Below, piece by piece: positions 1 through 10,096 of a stretch of DNA of 32,993 nt. The notes under the pieces are model-generated. The model was not told the origin of the DNA. It saw only the letters and a program-made list of their open reading frames with translations, and made no database searches. The position numbers and the translations under genes are program-made. The stretch's first letter is position 1; each line of letters begins with the position of its first letter. The DNA is from Beijerinckiaceae bacterium (GTDB lineage Bacteria > Pseudomonadota > Alphaproteobacteria > Rhizobiales > Beijerinckiaceae), in assembly GCA_019745195.1 (NCBI GenBank), contig JAIETL010000075.1:1-32993 (forward strand). The letters run 5' to 3'.

Positions 1-75
1 TGGCCGCCTGACCAGCCCGGCCAAAGCCGGCATCGGGGTGGCTCCGCGAAGCTACACCACCATCAGGGACACGAC

Positions 76-229
76 CACCCCTCTCCCGGAGGGAGAGGGG
101 CAGGGGTGAGGGGTCGGCCCTTCTCCGCATCGAGCGCGACCTGACCGCAGCACCGGCTGGGTCTGCGTTCCGCTGGTCAAGCGGCCGTCACCTCACCCCT
201 GCCCCTCTCCTTACAGGAGAGGGGTTCCC
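76..229. repeat. Pair of inverted GC-rich palindromic repeats
   Basis: Two copies of a short palindromic element lie at about 76-113 and 190-229 in opposite orientation. Both carry the core CCCCTCTCC...GGAGAGGGG together with the flank CCTCACCCCTGCCCC or its complement. Dispersed intergenic repeats of this type are common in Rhizobiales. The second copy runs into the remnant toxin gene at 211-297 and supplies its premature stop. Confidence 0.7.
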
Positions 230-297
230 CGCGCTTCGTCCGCAGGGGCCAGATCGCGATAGGCCTTCCAGAAGGCCGCGCTGGCGAAATGCCTCAT
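211..297 (-). pseudogene. Truncated RelE/ParE-type toxin remnant
   Basis: The start overlaps the stop of the antitoxin gene by an ATGA junction, the usual layout of a type II toxin-antitoxin operon. Only 28 codons remain. The first about 22 residues (MRHFASAAFWKAYRDL...) resemble the N-terminus of the RelE/ParE-superfamily toxins usually paired with this antitoxin type, which are normally about 90-120 aa. After residue 22 the reading frame enters the palindromic repeat at 190-229 and stops. The repeat therefore appears to have replaced the rest of the toxin gene. The catalytic part is absent, so no activity is expected. The family assignment rests on a short segment and on context. Confidence 0.55.
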
Positions 298-494
298 AGC
301 TCGCGGGTCGAGCCGCCGCGATGCTCCGCCAGAGCCGCCTGCGCCAGCGCGTCGAGCTTGCCGGCGGCGGCGTCGGCCTCGATCCACCGGTCGAAGCGCT
401 CGGCCTCGAAGGCGTCGAACCAGTCGCGCAGCTTCGCTAGATCGGCTCCGGGAAGCCGCTTGATGGCCCGCTCGATGTCCTCGATCGTCGTCAT
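294..494 (-). CDS. Small antitoxin-like protein (partner of RelE/ParE-type toxin)
   Basis: This 66-aa protein begins MTTIEDIERAIKRLP and has the pattern I associate with small helical antitoxins or stability determinants: a DWFDAFEAERFDRWIEAD core followed by a basic/acidic tail ending in REL. Such proteins precede RelE/ParE toxins and neutralise them. An AGGA motif lies about 7 bases before the ATG. The stop overlaps the start of the remnant toxin (ATGA). Since the toxin is truncated, this antitoxin is probably an orphan that might still autoregulate its promoter or cross-protect against related toxins. The family assignment comes from sequence pattern and context, without an alignment. Confidence 0.6.
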   Translation of the reverse strand: MTTIEDIERAIKRLPGADLAKLRDWFDAFEAERFDRWIEADAAAGKLDALAQAALAEHRGGSTREL

Positions 495-546
495 GAGCTG
501 ATCCTAGCAGTTTCGCGGCGAACGCTCCACCGTGACGCTGCCTCAT

Positions 547-674
547 CGTCATGGTCGGGCTTGTCCCGACCATCCACGTCTTTGCGGGGACGACCGGGTG
601 AGCGCCTCATTGCCGGCGGTTCCCGCCACCAGCGTCGCAAGACGTGGATGCTCGGGACAAGCCCGAGCATGACG
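547..674. repeat. Inverted repeat pair, about 36 bp arms
   Basis: Arms at about 547-582 and 639-674 are near-perfect reverse complements (core GTCGGGCTTGTCCCGAC versus CTCGGGACAAGCCCGAG, each followed by the ATCCACGTCTT block or its complement). Each arm is itself palindromic. This looks like a Rhizobiales intergenic palindromic element present as a head-to-head pair. The transcript could fold into a long hairpin. No coding function is seen. Confidence 0.75.
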
Positions 675-702
675 GGGAGGCGAGGGAGGAGCGACGCGGT
701 TT

Positions 703-906
703 TCCTTCTCCCCTCGGGGGAGAAGGTGGCCCGGCGCAGCCGGGTCGGATGAGGGCCGGCCCGGCGGAGCCGAGACGGATGCGGCCATTCCTATACGCCT
801 GCGTCGGCGGATACCTGAACATCGCTCATCCGCCCCGGCTGCGCCGGGCCGGCCCTCATCCGTCAGCGCTGCGCGCTGCCACCTTCTCCCCCGAGGGGAG
901 AAGGGG
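703..906. repeat. Inverted repeat pair, about 75 bp arms (CTTCTCCC..GGGAGAAGG type)
   Basis: The segments at about 703-778 and 825-906 carry the same element in opposite orientation: CCTTCTCCCCTCGGGGGAGAAGG, then GTGGC, a GC-rich cgcagccggg stem and GGATGAGGGCC. A third, shorter copy lies at 1263-1309. The elements make up most of the DNA between the two broken genes here, and the right-hand copy abuts the 3' end of the SEC-C pseudogene. Confidence 0.75.
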
Positions 907-919
907 AGCGCGCCTAACG

Positions 920-1170
920 TCACTCCCTGAAAATAGTCGTCCCGCTGCGAGCCGTCGAAGCGGCCGCTGCGCATGCAGCACTTCTTGAAATCTGCGCCGG
1001 AGCCGCAGACGCAGAGGTCGTTGCGGCCGAGCTTTTCCTGGAGTTCGACATCGCCACGGACGATGCGGACGCCGCGCTTCACGCGCGTCTCGGACGGATA
1101 GGATTTGCGACGCTTGCTCGTGACCTCAAAAGGACGGCTGGTCGGTGAAGTCGTGCCTGTTCTTGATCAT
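920..1170 (-). pseudogene. SEC-C motif small protein, frameshifted
   Basis: The reading frame starts at an ATG with a GGAGG ribosome binding site 7 bases upstream ([14 protein letters not shown]) and then hits TGA. Removing one T from the TTTT run at about 1127-1130 restores a continuous frame through [18 protein letters not shown] to a SEC-C zinc-binding motif ([18 protein letters not shown]). A second TTTT run at about 931-934 again puts the frame off. Removing one T there yields an ending DDYFRE-stop at 920-922, giving an 82-aa protein. SEC-C motifs (CXCXSGX8C) bind zinc; the motif here is intact. Two identical single-base insertions in T-runs suggest real decay or homopolymer sequencing errors. 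The function of free-standing small SEC-C proteins is unknown. Confidence 0.65.
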
Positions 1171-1262
1171 GACAGCCTCCATGCGTTCTGCGAGGGCGCT
1201 CTCTAACGCGCGAAATGCACTCCCGGCAAGGCAGCGAGGCGAGGGGAGCAGCGACGCTTCTT

Positions 1263-1309
1263 TCCTTCTCCCGTATGGGAGAAGGTGGCGCGGAGCGCCG
1301 GATGAGGGC
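1263..1309. repeat. Single copy of the CTTCTCCC..GGGAGAAGG palindromic element
   Basis: This is a third copy of the element seen twice at 703-906 (CCTTCTCCCGTATGGGAGAAGG, then GTGGCGCGGAGCGCCGGATGAGGG). It lies upstream of the SEC-C pseudogene. From about 1310 to 1440 I see no other gene-like signal. Confidence 0.65.
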
Positions 1310-1461
1310 CTGCCGTTGCAGGAGCAGGCGGAAGGCAGCGTCGCGCTCACACCGTTTGCGGCGTGCCAGAGCGTAACTCCCTGATCTGATAGCGATCGTA
1401 AATTTGTTGCGCACGTGTGTGGGCTTTAGGCCGCAGAACCGCTAAACTCGGACTTGAGTTC

Positions 1462-1476
1462 GTTCTTATTTTGTTC
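1462..1476 (+). promoter_or_regulatory. Candidate LexA (SOS) box before the Panacea gene
   Basis: The sequence is GTTC-TTATTTT-GTTC, an exact match to the alphaproteobacterial LexA consensus GTTC-N7-GTTC with an AT-rich spacer. It ends 12 bases before the ATG of the Panacea-domain gene, where a bound repressor would block expression. An extra GTTC lies directly upstream at 1458-1461. A motif with eight fixed bases is expected about once per 33 kb by chance over both strands, so its position carries the weight of the claim. Confidence 0.6.
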
Positions 1477-1488
1477 TACTGGGTTCAG

Positions 1489-2010
1489 ATGTACGACGCT
1501 CGGGCCGTTTCCAATTTCTTTTTAGACCGAGCTCAAGAAGCCAATCTTGAGATAACGGTCATGACGCTGCTCAAAGTTCTCTACTTCGGGCATGCGTGGT
1601 ATTTGGCAAAATATCATCGACCACTTGTCGCTCAACCGTTCGAGGCGTGGAAGTATGGCCCCGTTAGCCGGGTCGTTTATGAGCAATATTCTCAATATGG
1701 AAAAAGGCCAATTGATAAAAAAGCCGTTTCTTTCGATATTGTACGAATGGGATTCTATGAGACTGTAGCTAATTTCGATCCTGAGACCAAAAAATTCTTA
1801 GGAGACATTTTCGGATACTATGCGCGATTTCACCCTTTCCATCTATCTGACCTAACTCACGAGAAGGGGTCGCCGTGGGATATAATTTGGTCCGAGGCCA
1901 GTAGGTCCGCTGTGCCGGGGATGACGATACCAAATTCGTTGATTGCCTCTTGGTTTAGTGAGCAAGGCGGCTTAAATTGGACGAATGGGGAACAAAGGCG
2001 GGTGACATGA
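1489..2010 (+). CDS. Panacea-domain (DUF4065, SocA/GepA-type) antitoxin
   Basis: This 173-aa protein has the hallmark start of the Panacea family: MYDARAVSNFFLDRA, then a helical segment (TLLKVLYFGHAWYL, residues about 26-39) and the FEAWKYGPV signature at residues 51-59. Panacea proteins are antitoxins that neutralise many unrelated toxins; the Caulobacter member SocA is a ClpXP adaptor that hands its toxin SocB to the protease. The start at 1489 is chosen because the family begins here; an in-frame ATG at 1417 would add an unrelated extension and put the LexA box inside the gene. The stop overlaps the next gene by ATGA. Base composition is clearly AT-richer than the flanks, which suggests horizontal acquisition. 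Confidence 0.85.
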   Translation: MYDARAVSNFFLDRAQEANLEITVMTLLKVLYFGHAWYLAKYHRPLVAQPFEAWKYGPVSRVVYEQYSQYGKRPIDKKAVSFDIVRMGFYETVANFDPETKKFLGDIFGYYARFHPFHLSDLTHEKGSPWDIIWSEASRSAVPGMTIPNSLIASWFSEQGGLNWTNGEQRRVT

Positions 2011-2717
2011 CTGACATCCCACACGTCCCTCCGGTTCCGGACATTGTCCGGGCGGAAGGCAAGAGTGCGGTTGAAGTTGCTGAGTACTACGTCGATTATT
2101 TCAATAGGATGCCTGCCAATTTTAATTACGTGCGTGGAACGCGCGTAGTTAAGGACGCCTATCGAGGACTTCATAATTTGTCGGCTCTCGTAGCTGGCTG
2201 TAGCGCTGAAAAGAACCTGCGGGGGCGCGCCGCGAATATCGAACTCGTCACGGCAGTTGCTCCTTTCGCTTTTGGTCGAAAGACGCAAGTTTTTGATTTG
2301 CCGAAACGAAAATTTCCCTTCGGTCGGGAACGATTGTCTGGTTACAGAGTTCCTTTTTTCTTTGTTGAGGACGGAATTGTCAAGTTGTATTTTGTTCAAT
2401 CGCGAAAGCGAATGCCTATGAATGAAGAACAACTCGCGATGTATGTAACGATCGTCAAGAGATATCTCTTGGACGTAGAATTCTTTGGATTGCCGGCCGA
2501 CGTTGAGGTCATAGAAGCGTCCGCGCCAGATGATAAGAAGCACCGCGAACCGGAGCGCTTCCGAGTTGCTGACTTTCTGCTGTGGTCGGACGAGGCATTG
2601 GCCCGACGCTTGACGATAATTAGTGAGGGGCTAGACCTTGCTGCCTCAAGCGGTCGAATTGTTGATCGGCCTCGTCGTCAACCGCAGGCAGCTCCCGATA
2701 TGCCTCTGTTTGATTAG
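2007..2717 (+). CDS. Putative toxin of the Panacea operon, SocB-like candidate with C-terminal clamp motif
   Basis: This 236-aa protein has no fold I recognise. It overlaps the Panacea antitoxin gene by ATGA, so it is the expected toxin partner. It is soluble, without signal peptide or membrane segments. The extreme C-terminus reads DMPLF-D (residues 231-236) after a flexible, proline- and arginine-rich stretch. DMPLF resembles the pentameric peptide (Q-L-[S/D]-L-F type) by which polymerases and repair proteins bind the DnaN sliding clamp. SocB of Caulobacter, whose antitoxin is also a Panacea protein, kills by occupying this clamp site. I infer a SocB-like mode of action from partner and motif; overall homology to SocB has not been tested. 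It shares the low GC content of the upstream gene. Confidence 0.6.
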   Translation: MTDIPHVPPVPDIVRAEGKSAVEVAEYYVDYFNRMPANFNYVRGTRVVKDAYRGLHNLSALVAGCSAEKNLRGRAANIELVTAVAPFAFGRKTQVFDLPKRKFPFGRERLSGYRVPFFFVEDGIVKLYFVQSRKRMPMNEEQLAMYVTIVKRYLLDVEFFGLPADVEVIEASAPDDKKHREPERFRVADFLLWSDEALARRLTIISEGLDLAASSGRIVDRPRRQPQAAPDMPLFD

Positions 2718-2738
2718 CCTGCAGCAGGCCGGCGGTCT

Positions 2739-5753
<3,015 letters not shown>

Positions 5754-5909
5754 GGGGGCGTCCGGTTGGGCTGAAGCGCTAGAGATAGGGCAAAAGCCGG
5801 GCCATGCCAGCCCGGCGTCCGGGCGGCAGGGATGTCTATCACGCGGGGCCGGACGCAGCGTAGCGGCAGAGCGCGGTTGCTGACAGGATATGGCAGGAGC
5901 GGCGGGCGC

Positions 5910-7091
5910 CTACTGCACCGCGCCCGAGAGAAACGCGACCGCAGCCGCCACCCCGCCCGCGCCATGGGGGATCGCCTTCGCCTGCAGCGCCATCTCGACC
6001 GCGCCGAGCGCGCCAAGCACCATCGGCGCGTTGACATGGCCCATATGGGCGATGCGGAAGGCCTTTCCGCCGAGATCGCCGATGCCGAGCCCAAGGGTCA
6101 CGCCGCAGACGTCACGGGCGAAATCGGTGATCGCCGTCGTCTCGACGCCCTGCACCAGGATCGGCGTCACCGAAGGCGCGCGCTGCGACGGCTCGACGAC
6201 GTTGAAAGAGAGCGCCTGGCCCTCCGACCATTTCGCCACGGCCGCATGGGTTGCGCCCGCGAGCAGCGCATGGCGCGTCCAGACCGCCTCCAGCCCTTCC
6301 TCCAGGATCATGTCGAGCGCCGCGCGCAGGCCGAAAAGCAGATGCTCCGGCGCGGTGCCGCAATGCTTCATATAGGCCAGCGTGTTCATCCGGGACGACC
6401 AGTCCCAGTAGAGCGTCTTCATCGTCGCGCTCTTGTGGGCTTCGAGCGCCTTGCCGTTGGCGGCGACGAAAGCCAGCCCCGGCGAGGTCATCAGCCCCTT
6501 CTGCGAGGCCGACATCGCGACGTCGACGCCCCATTCATCCATCTCGAAGCGCATGCAGCCGACCGAGGCGACGCCGTCCACCATGAACAGGGCAGGGTGG
6601 CCAGCGGCGTCCAGCGCCTTGCGCACGGCCTGAACGTCGTTGACGACGCCCGACGCCGTATCGATCTGCACCATCAGCACGGCCTTGATCGCGTGGCCTG
6701 TGTCGGCGCGCAGGCGGGCCTCGACGGCGGCGGGGTCGATCGCGGCGCGCCAGCTTCCCGGCAGCACCTCGACATCGGCGCCCATGAATGCCGCCATCTC
6801 GCCCCAGCCGACGGCGAAGCGCCCGCTCGCCAGCACCAGCACCTTGTCGCCGCGCGACAGCACATTGGTCAGCGCCGCCTCCCAGCCGCCATGGCCGTTG
6901 GCGGAATAGACGAAGGTTTCGCCCCTGGTGCGAAAGATCGTCTTCAGATCGACCAGCACCGACTCGGTCATATCGACGATCGGCGCCGAGCTCAGTTCCT
7001 CGGCCGGGCGCATCATCGCCTGCAGCACGCGGTCGGGGATGTTGGTCGGGCCCGGGGTCGCCAGGAAGGCCCGGCCGTTTGCGACGCTCAT
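5910..7091 (-). CDS. Class V PLP aminotransferase (serine/alanine-glyoxylate type)
   Basis: This 393-aa protein is a fold-type I, class V pyridoxal-phosphate aminotransferase. It has the family start LATPGPTNIP, an ANGHGGWEAALTN cofactor-phosphate loop (about 64-76), the VDGVASVG stretch with Asp172 for the pyridine nitrogen, and the Schiff-base lysine in SASQKGL (Lys198). Its pattern is closest to serine-glyoxylate or alanine-glyoxylate aminotransferases, which make glycine from glyoxylate in C1 and photorespiratory-type metabolism. Substrate cannot be fixed from sequence alone. It is transcribed in the same direction as uvrA but 156 bp upstream, so a separate promoter is likely. No serine-cycle genes are adjacent. 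Confidence 0.88.
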   Translation of the reverse strand: MSVANGRAFLATPGPTNIPDRVLQAMMRPAEELSSAPIVDMTESVLVDLKTIFRTRGETFVYSANGHGGWEAALTNVLSRGDKVLVLASGRFAVGWGEMAAFMGADVEVLPGSWRAAIDPAAVEARLRADTGHAIKAVLMVQIDTASGVVNDVQAVRKALDAAGHPALFMVDGVASVGCMRFEMDEWGVDVAMSASQKGLMTSPGLAFVAANGKALEAHKSATMKTLYWDWSSRMNTLAYMKHCGTAPEHLLFGLRAALDMILEEGLEAVWTRHALLAGATHAAVAKWSEGQALSFNVVEPSQRAPSVTPILVQGVETTAITDFARDVCGVTLGLGIGDLGGKAFRIAHMGHVNAPMVLGALGAVEMALQAKAIPHGAGGVAAAVAFLSGAVQ

Positions 7092-7259
7092 CTGACGATC
7101 CCCTCGATATCCTGAAACCGGCTTCGGACGCAGGCCTGCGGCCGCGTCTCCCGCGCCGGCTTAGAACACGAAGCAAGAAAGGTGAAACCTCACTTTGTGG
7201 TCACACGCTCTTGTATCGGTGATGGAACGGCGCTTCGATCGGCGGACGGGAGAGACCGC

Positions 7260-7820
7260 ATGGATGCCGGATTGGCCTATCGGGCAATGGCTCACAACAA
7301 CGCGTGGGCGAACCACCGCCTTCTCGCCGCCTGCGCCGGACTCTCGCCGGAGGCCTTCGCCGCGCCGCGCATCGGCTTTTTCCCAAGCATCCGGGCGACG
7401 CTGAACCACATCCTGATCATCGACCACTTCTACGTGGATGCGATGGAGGGCGGAACGCTCGGCCCGGCCGCCTGGGCCGTGCGCGAGCCCTTCGCCACGG
7501 TTGCGGCCTTGCAGCAGGCGCAAGCTGTGGTCGACCGCCGGCTCATCGCGGCGGTCGAGGGGCTGGACGCGGCCGGGCTTGAAAGGATCGTCGAGGTGCA
7601 TCGCACCGGGCGCATCCAGCGCGAGCGGATGGACCGGCTCCTGCTGCATCTGTTCCAGCACCAGACCCACCATCGCGGCCAGGCGCATGCGATGCTGAGC
7701 GGGACAGCGATCGCGCCGCCGCAGCTCGACGAGTTCTTCTCCGAAGGCGAGGCGCCGCTGCGGGCCGGCGAATTCGCGGCGCTTGGCTTCAGCGAGGCCG
7801 CGATCTGGCGCGAGCGCTGA
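7260..7820 (+). CDS. DinB-family four-helix protein
   Basis: This 186-aa protein fits the DinB/YfiT metalloenzyme-like fold. It begins with a helix typical of the family (AMAHNNAWANHRLL), has LNHILIIDHFY with the first metal-ligand histidine (His50), and carries the closing HQTHHRGQAH motif with the other two (about His134 and His138). These three histidines usually bind a divalent metal. Members include thiol transferases (bacillithiol- or mycothiol-dependent) and many damage-inducible proteins of unknown reaction. The start at 7260 is preferred over the in-frame upstream start at 7182 because the family begins MDAG-like and a GGGAGAG motif precedes it. It is divergent from the aminotransferase. 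Confidence 0.8.
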   Translation: MDAGLAYRAMAHNNAWANHRLLAACAGLSPEAFAAPRIGFFPSIRATLNHILIIDHFYVDAMEGGTLGPAAWAVREPFATVAALQQAQAVVDRRLIAAVEGLDAAGLERIVEVHRTGRIQRERMDRLLLHLFQHQTHHRGQAHAMLSGTAIAPPQLDEFFSEGEAPLRAGEFAALGFSEAAIWRER

Positions 7821-7856
7821 GAGCGGCCGGCTGAACGTCGCATCTGAAACCTTGAT

Positions 7857-7978
7857 CCCTCATCCTGAGGAGCAGCCTTCAGGCTGCGTCTCGAAGGATG
7901 CTCCAGTTCACACGGGAAGCACCTTCTGGAGCGTCCTTCGAGACGCGCTTCCTTCGGAAGCGCTCCTCAGGATGAGGG
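7857..7978. repeat. Inverted repeat pair (CCTCATCCTGAGGAG type)
   Basis: Arms at about 7857-7902 and 7929-7978 are reverse complements: CCCTCATCCTGAGGAG...TCTCGAAGGATGC versus GCGTCCTTCGAGACGC...CTCCTCAGGATGAGGG. This is another Rhizobiales-type intergenic palindromic element. It lies between the DinB-family gene and ssb and could act as a bidirectional hairpin at the 3' end of the DinB transcript. Confidence 0.7.
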
Positions 7979-8067
7979 CCGTGGGGTGGAACGGGCGCTT
8001 TTTGGCGTGTGCGATGAAATCCTGCATCTGTCGCCGAAAACCGGGGACAACCCGCGGATTTGCCCTT

Positions 8068-8082
8068 GAACAAAACGGGAAC
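8068..8082. promoter_or_regulatory. LexA (SOS) box upstream of ssb
   Basis: GAAC-AAAACGG-GAAC is an exact match to the reverse orientation of the alphaproteobacterial LexA box. It lies about 87-101 bases before the ssb ATG. SOS control of ssb, often through a box shared with a divergent uvrA, is established in several alphaproteobacteria. Here uvrA is not adjacent, so the box should act on ssb alone. Confidence 0.7.
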
Positions 8083-8168
8083 ATCATTGATAGTGCGGCT
8101 ACGGGCCGGTAGGGTCCGCTTCCGGTCGCGGGCCGGTGTTCAGATGTGCGCAGGAAATGGAGCCTCTC

Positions 8169-8705
8169 ATGGCTGGTAGCGTCAACAAGGTCATTCTGGT
8201 CGGCAATCTGGGCAAGGACCCTGAGGTGCGGCGTCTGAATTCCGGCGAGCCGGTCGTCTCGCTGCGCATCGCGACCTCCGAGAACTGGCGCGACAAGCAG
8301 TCGGGCGAGCGCAAGGAGAAGACCGAGTGGCATCAGGTGGTGATTTTCAACGAGAACCTCGCCAAGGTCGCCGAGCAGTATCTCAAGAAGGGCTCGAAGG
8401 TTTACATCGAGGGCCAGCTCCAGACCCGCAAATGGCAGGACCAGTCCGGCGTCGAGAAATACACCACCGAGATCGTGCTGCAGCGCTATCGCGGCGAGCT
8501 GACCCTGCTCGACAGCCGAGGCCAGGGCGGCTCGGACGAATATGGCGAGGGCGGCGGTTCGATGGAGGATCGCTCCTCGGCCGGCGGCTCCTTCGGGCGC
8601 TCCTCGCCGATGGGCGGTGGCGGCGGCGGTTCGCGCCAGCCGGCGATGGCGGGCGGCGGCGGCCGCTCGACCTCGACGCATCTCGACGACGACATCCCGT
8701 TCTAG
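8169..8705 (+). CDS. ssb: Single-stranded DNA-binding protein SSB
   Basis: This 178-aa SSB protects single-stranded DNA and recruits replication and repair proteins. The OB-fold spans residues about 4-112, starting [15 protein letters not shown] and containing the RIATSENW and [10 protein letters not shown] strands. A long glycine/serine-rich linker follows, and the protein ends in the acidic tip DDDIPF that docks partner proteins. The start at 8169 is chosen because alphaproteobacterial SSBs begin here and a GGAG lies 6 bases upstream. The LexA box at 8068-8082 suggests DNA-damage induction. Confidence 0.97.
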   Translation: MAGSVNKVILVGNLGKDPEVRRLNSGEPVVSLRIATSENWRDKQSGERKEKTEWHQVVIFNENLAKVAEQYLKKGSKVYIEGQLQTRKWQDQSGVEKYTTEIVLQRYRGELTLLDSRGQGGSDEYGEGGGSMEDRSSAGGSFGRSSPMGGGGGGSRQPAMAGGGGRSTSTHLDDDIPF

Positions 8706-8723
8706 AGGGCGCGAAGGCCCTCT
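8704..8723 (+). terminator. Hairpin after ssb
   Basis: AGAGGGC and GCCCTCT form a 7-bp stem with a 6-base loop directly over and after the ssb stop codon. No T-run follows, so it is a weak terminator candidate or an mRNA-stabilising hairpin. Confidence 0.4.
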
Positions 8724-8852
8724 GTCATTCCGGGGCTTCGCGAAAGCGAAGAACCCGGAACCCACGACCGGGTGAGCAATAGCGCCTCGGCCGACATCGC
8801 CCGGTCGTGGGTTCCGGGTTCGGCGCGGTGCGCCGCCCCGGAATGACAGAAG
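8721..8852. repeat. Long inverted repeat (CTGTCATTCCGGGG type)
   Basis: Arms at about 8721-8776 and 8795-8852 are reverse complements. They run TGTCATTCCGGGGC...AACCCGGAACCCACGACCGGG on the left and the complement on the right, with an 18-base spacer. It is a dispersed intergenic palindromic repeat and would make a very stable RNA hairpin downstream of ssb. Confidence 0.75.
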
Positions 8853-8901
8853 TGGGCGGGCTCATCCTTGCTCGCGCCACTCTTCTTGGCGAAGCTGGCG
8901 C

Positions 8902-10017
8902 ATGACTGATTCCAGCACCGACATCTCGGCACTCTCACACTGGCTTGCCTGCGAGAGTCCCACGACACATGCGCCCGGCGTCAATGCGATGATGGACCTC
9001 GTCTCAGCCGAGGTCGTCGGCCTGCCGATCTCGGTCGAGCGGCTGCCGGGGCGCGACGGGCTCGGCGACAGCCTGATCCTGCGGGCCGGGCCGCAGACCG
9101 GGCAGCCTGCCATCGCGGTGATGTCGCATCTCGACACCGTCCACCCGCTCGGCACGGCCGCGTCAGACCTGCCAGTGCGCGTCGAGGGCGACCGGCTCTA
9201 CGGTCCGGGCGTCTTCGACATGAAGGGCGGCGCCTGGCTCGCGCTTCAGGCCTTCAGGGATGTCGCCACAGCCGGCACGGCGAAGCGGCCCATGGTCTTC
9301 CTGTTCACGCCCGACGAGGAGATCGGCTCGCCGACGACGCGCGGCGTGATCGAGGAGATCGGCCGGGGCTGCGCCGCCGTGCTGGTGACCGAGCCGGCGC
9401 GGCAGGGCGGCAAGATCGTCACCGCGCGCAAGGGCGTCGGCCGTTTCGACGTCAGACTGGAGGGTCGGCCGGCTCATTCCGGCACGCGCCATGCCGACGG
9501 TCGCAGCGCCATCCGCGAGGCGGCGCACCAGATCCTCGGGGTTGAGGCGATGACCGATTATGCGCGCGGCGTCACCACCTCGGTCGGGCTGGTCGGCGGC
9601 GGCACGGCAGCCAACGTCATCCCCCAGCACGCCTGGTTCAGCATCGATCTGCGCGTCACCACGGTGGCGGACGGCATCGAGATGGAGCGCCGCATCCTCT
9701 CGCTCGAACCGCGCGACAGGGATGTGGCGATGAAGATCACCGGCGGCATGAACCGGCCGCCCTACGAGAAATCGACCGCCGTCGCAGGGCTCTTCCAGCA
9801 TGCGCAAAAACTGGCGGCCCGCATCGGCATCGATCTCGAAGACGTGCCGATGACCGGCGGTGGCTCGGACGGCAACTTCACCGCCGCGCTCGGCGTGCCG
9901 ACGCTGGACGGTCTCGGCATCGACGGCGACGGCGCGCACACTTTGCAGGAATACGCCCTGATCTCCTCGATCGCGCCGCGCCGGGCGCTGATGAAGGCGC
10001 TGCTGGAGACGGTGTAG
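8902..10017 (+). CDS. M20-family zinc carboxypeptidase/deacylase
   Basis: This 371-aa protein is an M20 metallopeptidase of the glutamate carboxypeptidase (CPG2) or acetylornithine-deacetylase type. These remove a C-terminal or acyl group using two zinc ions. Visible ligands are His76 in MSHLDTVHP with Asp78 beside it, Asp106 in GVFDMKGG, the catalytic pair Glu139-Glu140 in TPDEEIGS, and a C-terminal histidine in GDGAHTLQEY. The small dimerisation domain starts near the GRPAHSGT stretch. No signal peptide is seen, so it is cytoplasmic. The substrate cannot be told from sequence. It stands alone between ssb and the MetX-like gene, both on the same strand but separated by non-coding DNA. Confidence 0.88.
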   Translation: MTDSSTDISALSHWLACESPTTHAPGVNAMMDLVSAEVVGLPISVERLPGRDGLGDSLILRAGPQTGQPAIAVMSHLDTVHPLGTAASDLPVRVEGDRLYGPGVFDMKGGAWLALQAFRDVATAGTAKRPMVFLFTPDEEIGSPTTRGVIEEIGRGCAAVLVTEPARQGGKIVTARKGVGRFDVRLEGRPAHSGTRHADGRSAIREAAHQILGVEAMTDYARGVTTSVGLVGGGTAANVIPQHAWFSIDLRVTTVADGIEMERRILSLEPRDRDVAMKITGGMNRPPYEKSTAVAGLFQHAQKLAARIGIDLEDVPMTGGGSDGNFTAALGVPTLDGLGIDGDGAHTLQEYALISSIAPRRALMKALLETV

Positions 10018-10096
10018 CTCCCTTCCGTTCGTCACAAAAATCCGCTCTGATCCGTCCAAGGCCGCATGACGGTCGCCGTGGGAAGGAAGCCTGAGC

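Noticed and set aside
549..1082. A 177-codon frame running through the repeats after the SEC-C motif
   Set aside because: Beyond DDYF the frame encodes only repeat sequence; the extension results from the frameshift.
1458..1486. Additional GTTC repeats around the LexA box as further boxes
   Set aside because: GTTC at 1458 and 1483 are not in N7 spacing with any other copy, so they are treated as background.
1417..1488. Upstream in-frame start for the Panacea gene
   Set aside because: It would add 24 non-conserved residues and place the LexA box inside the coding region; the family begins at MYDAR.
1857..2543. Leftward frame of 228 codons opposite the Panacea operon
   Set aside because: It overlaps two coupled genes with clear signatures and shows no domain or ribosome binding site.
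5832..7115. Long open frame opposite the aminotransferase (427 codons)
   Set aside because: Shadow frame with histidine/arginine-rich composition; the aminotransferase has complete catalytic motifs on the other strand.
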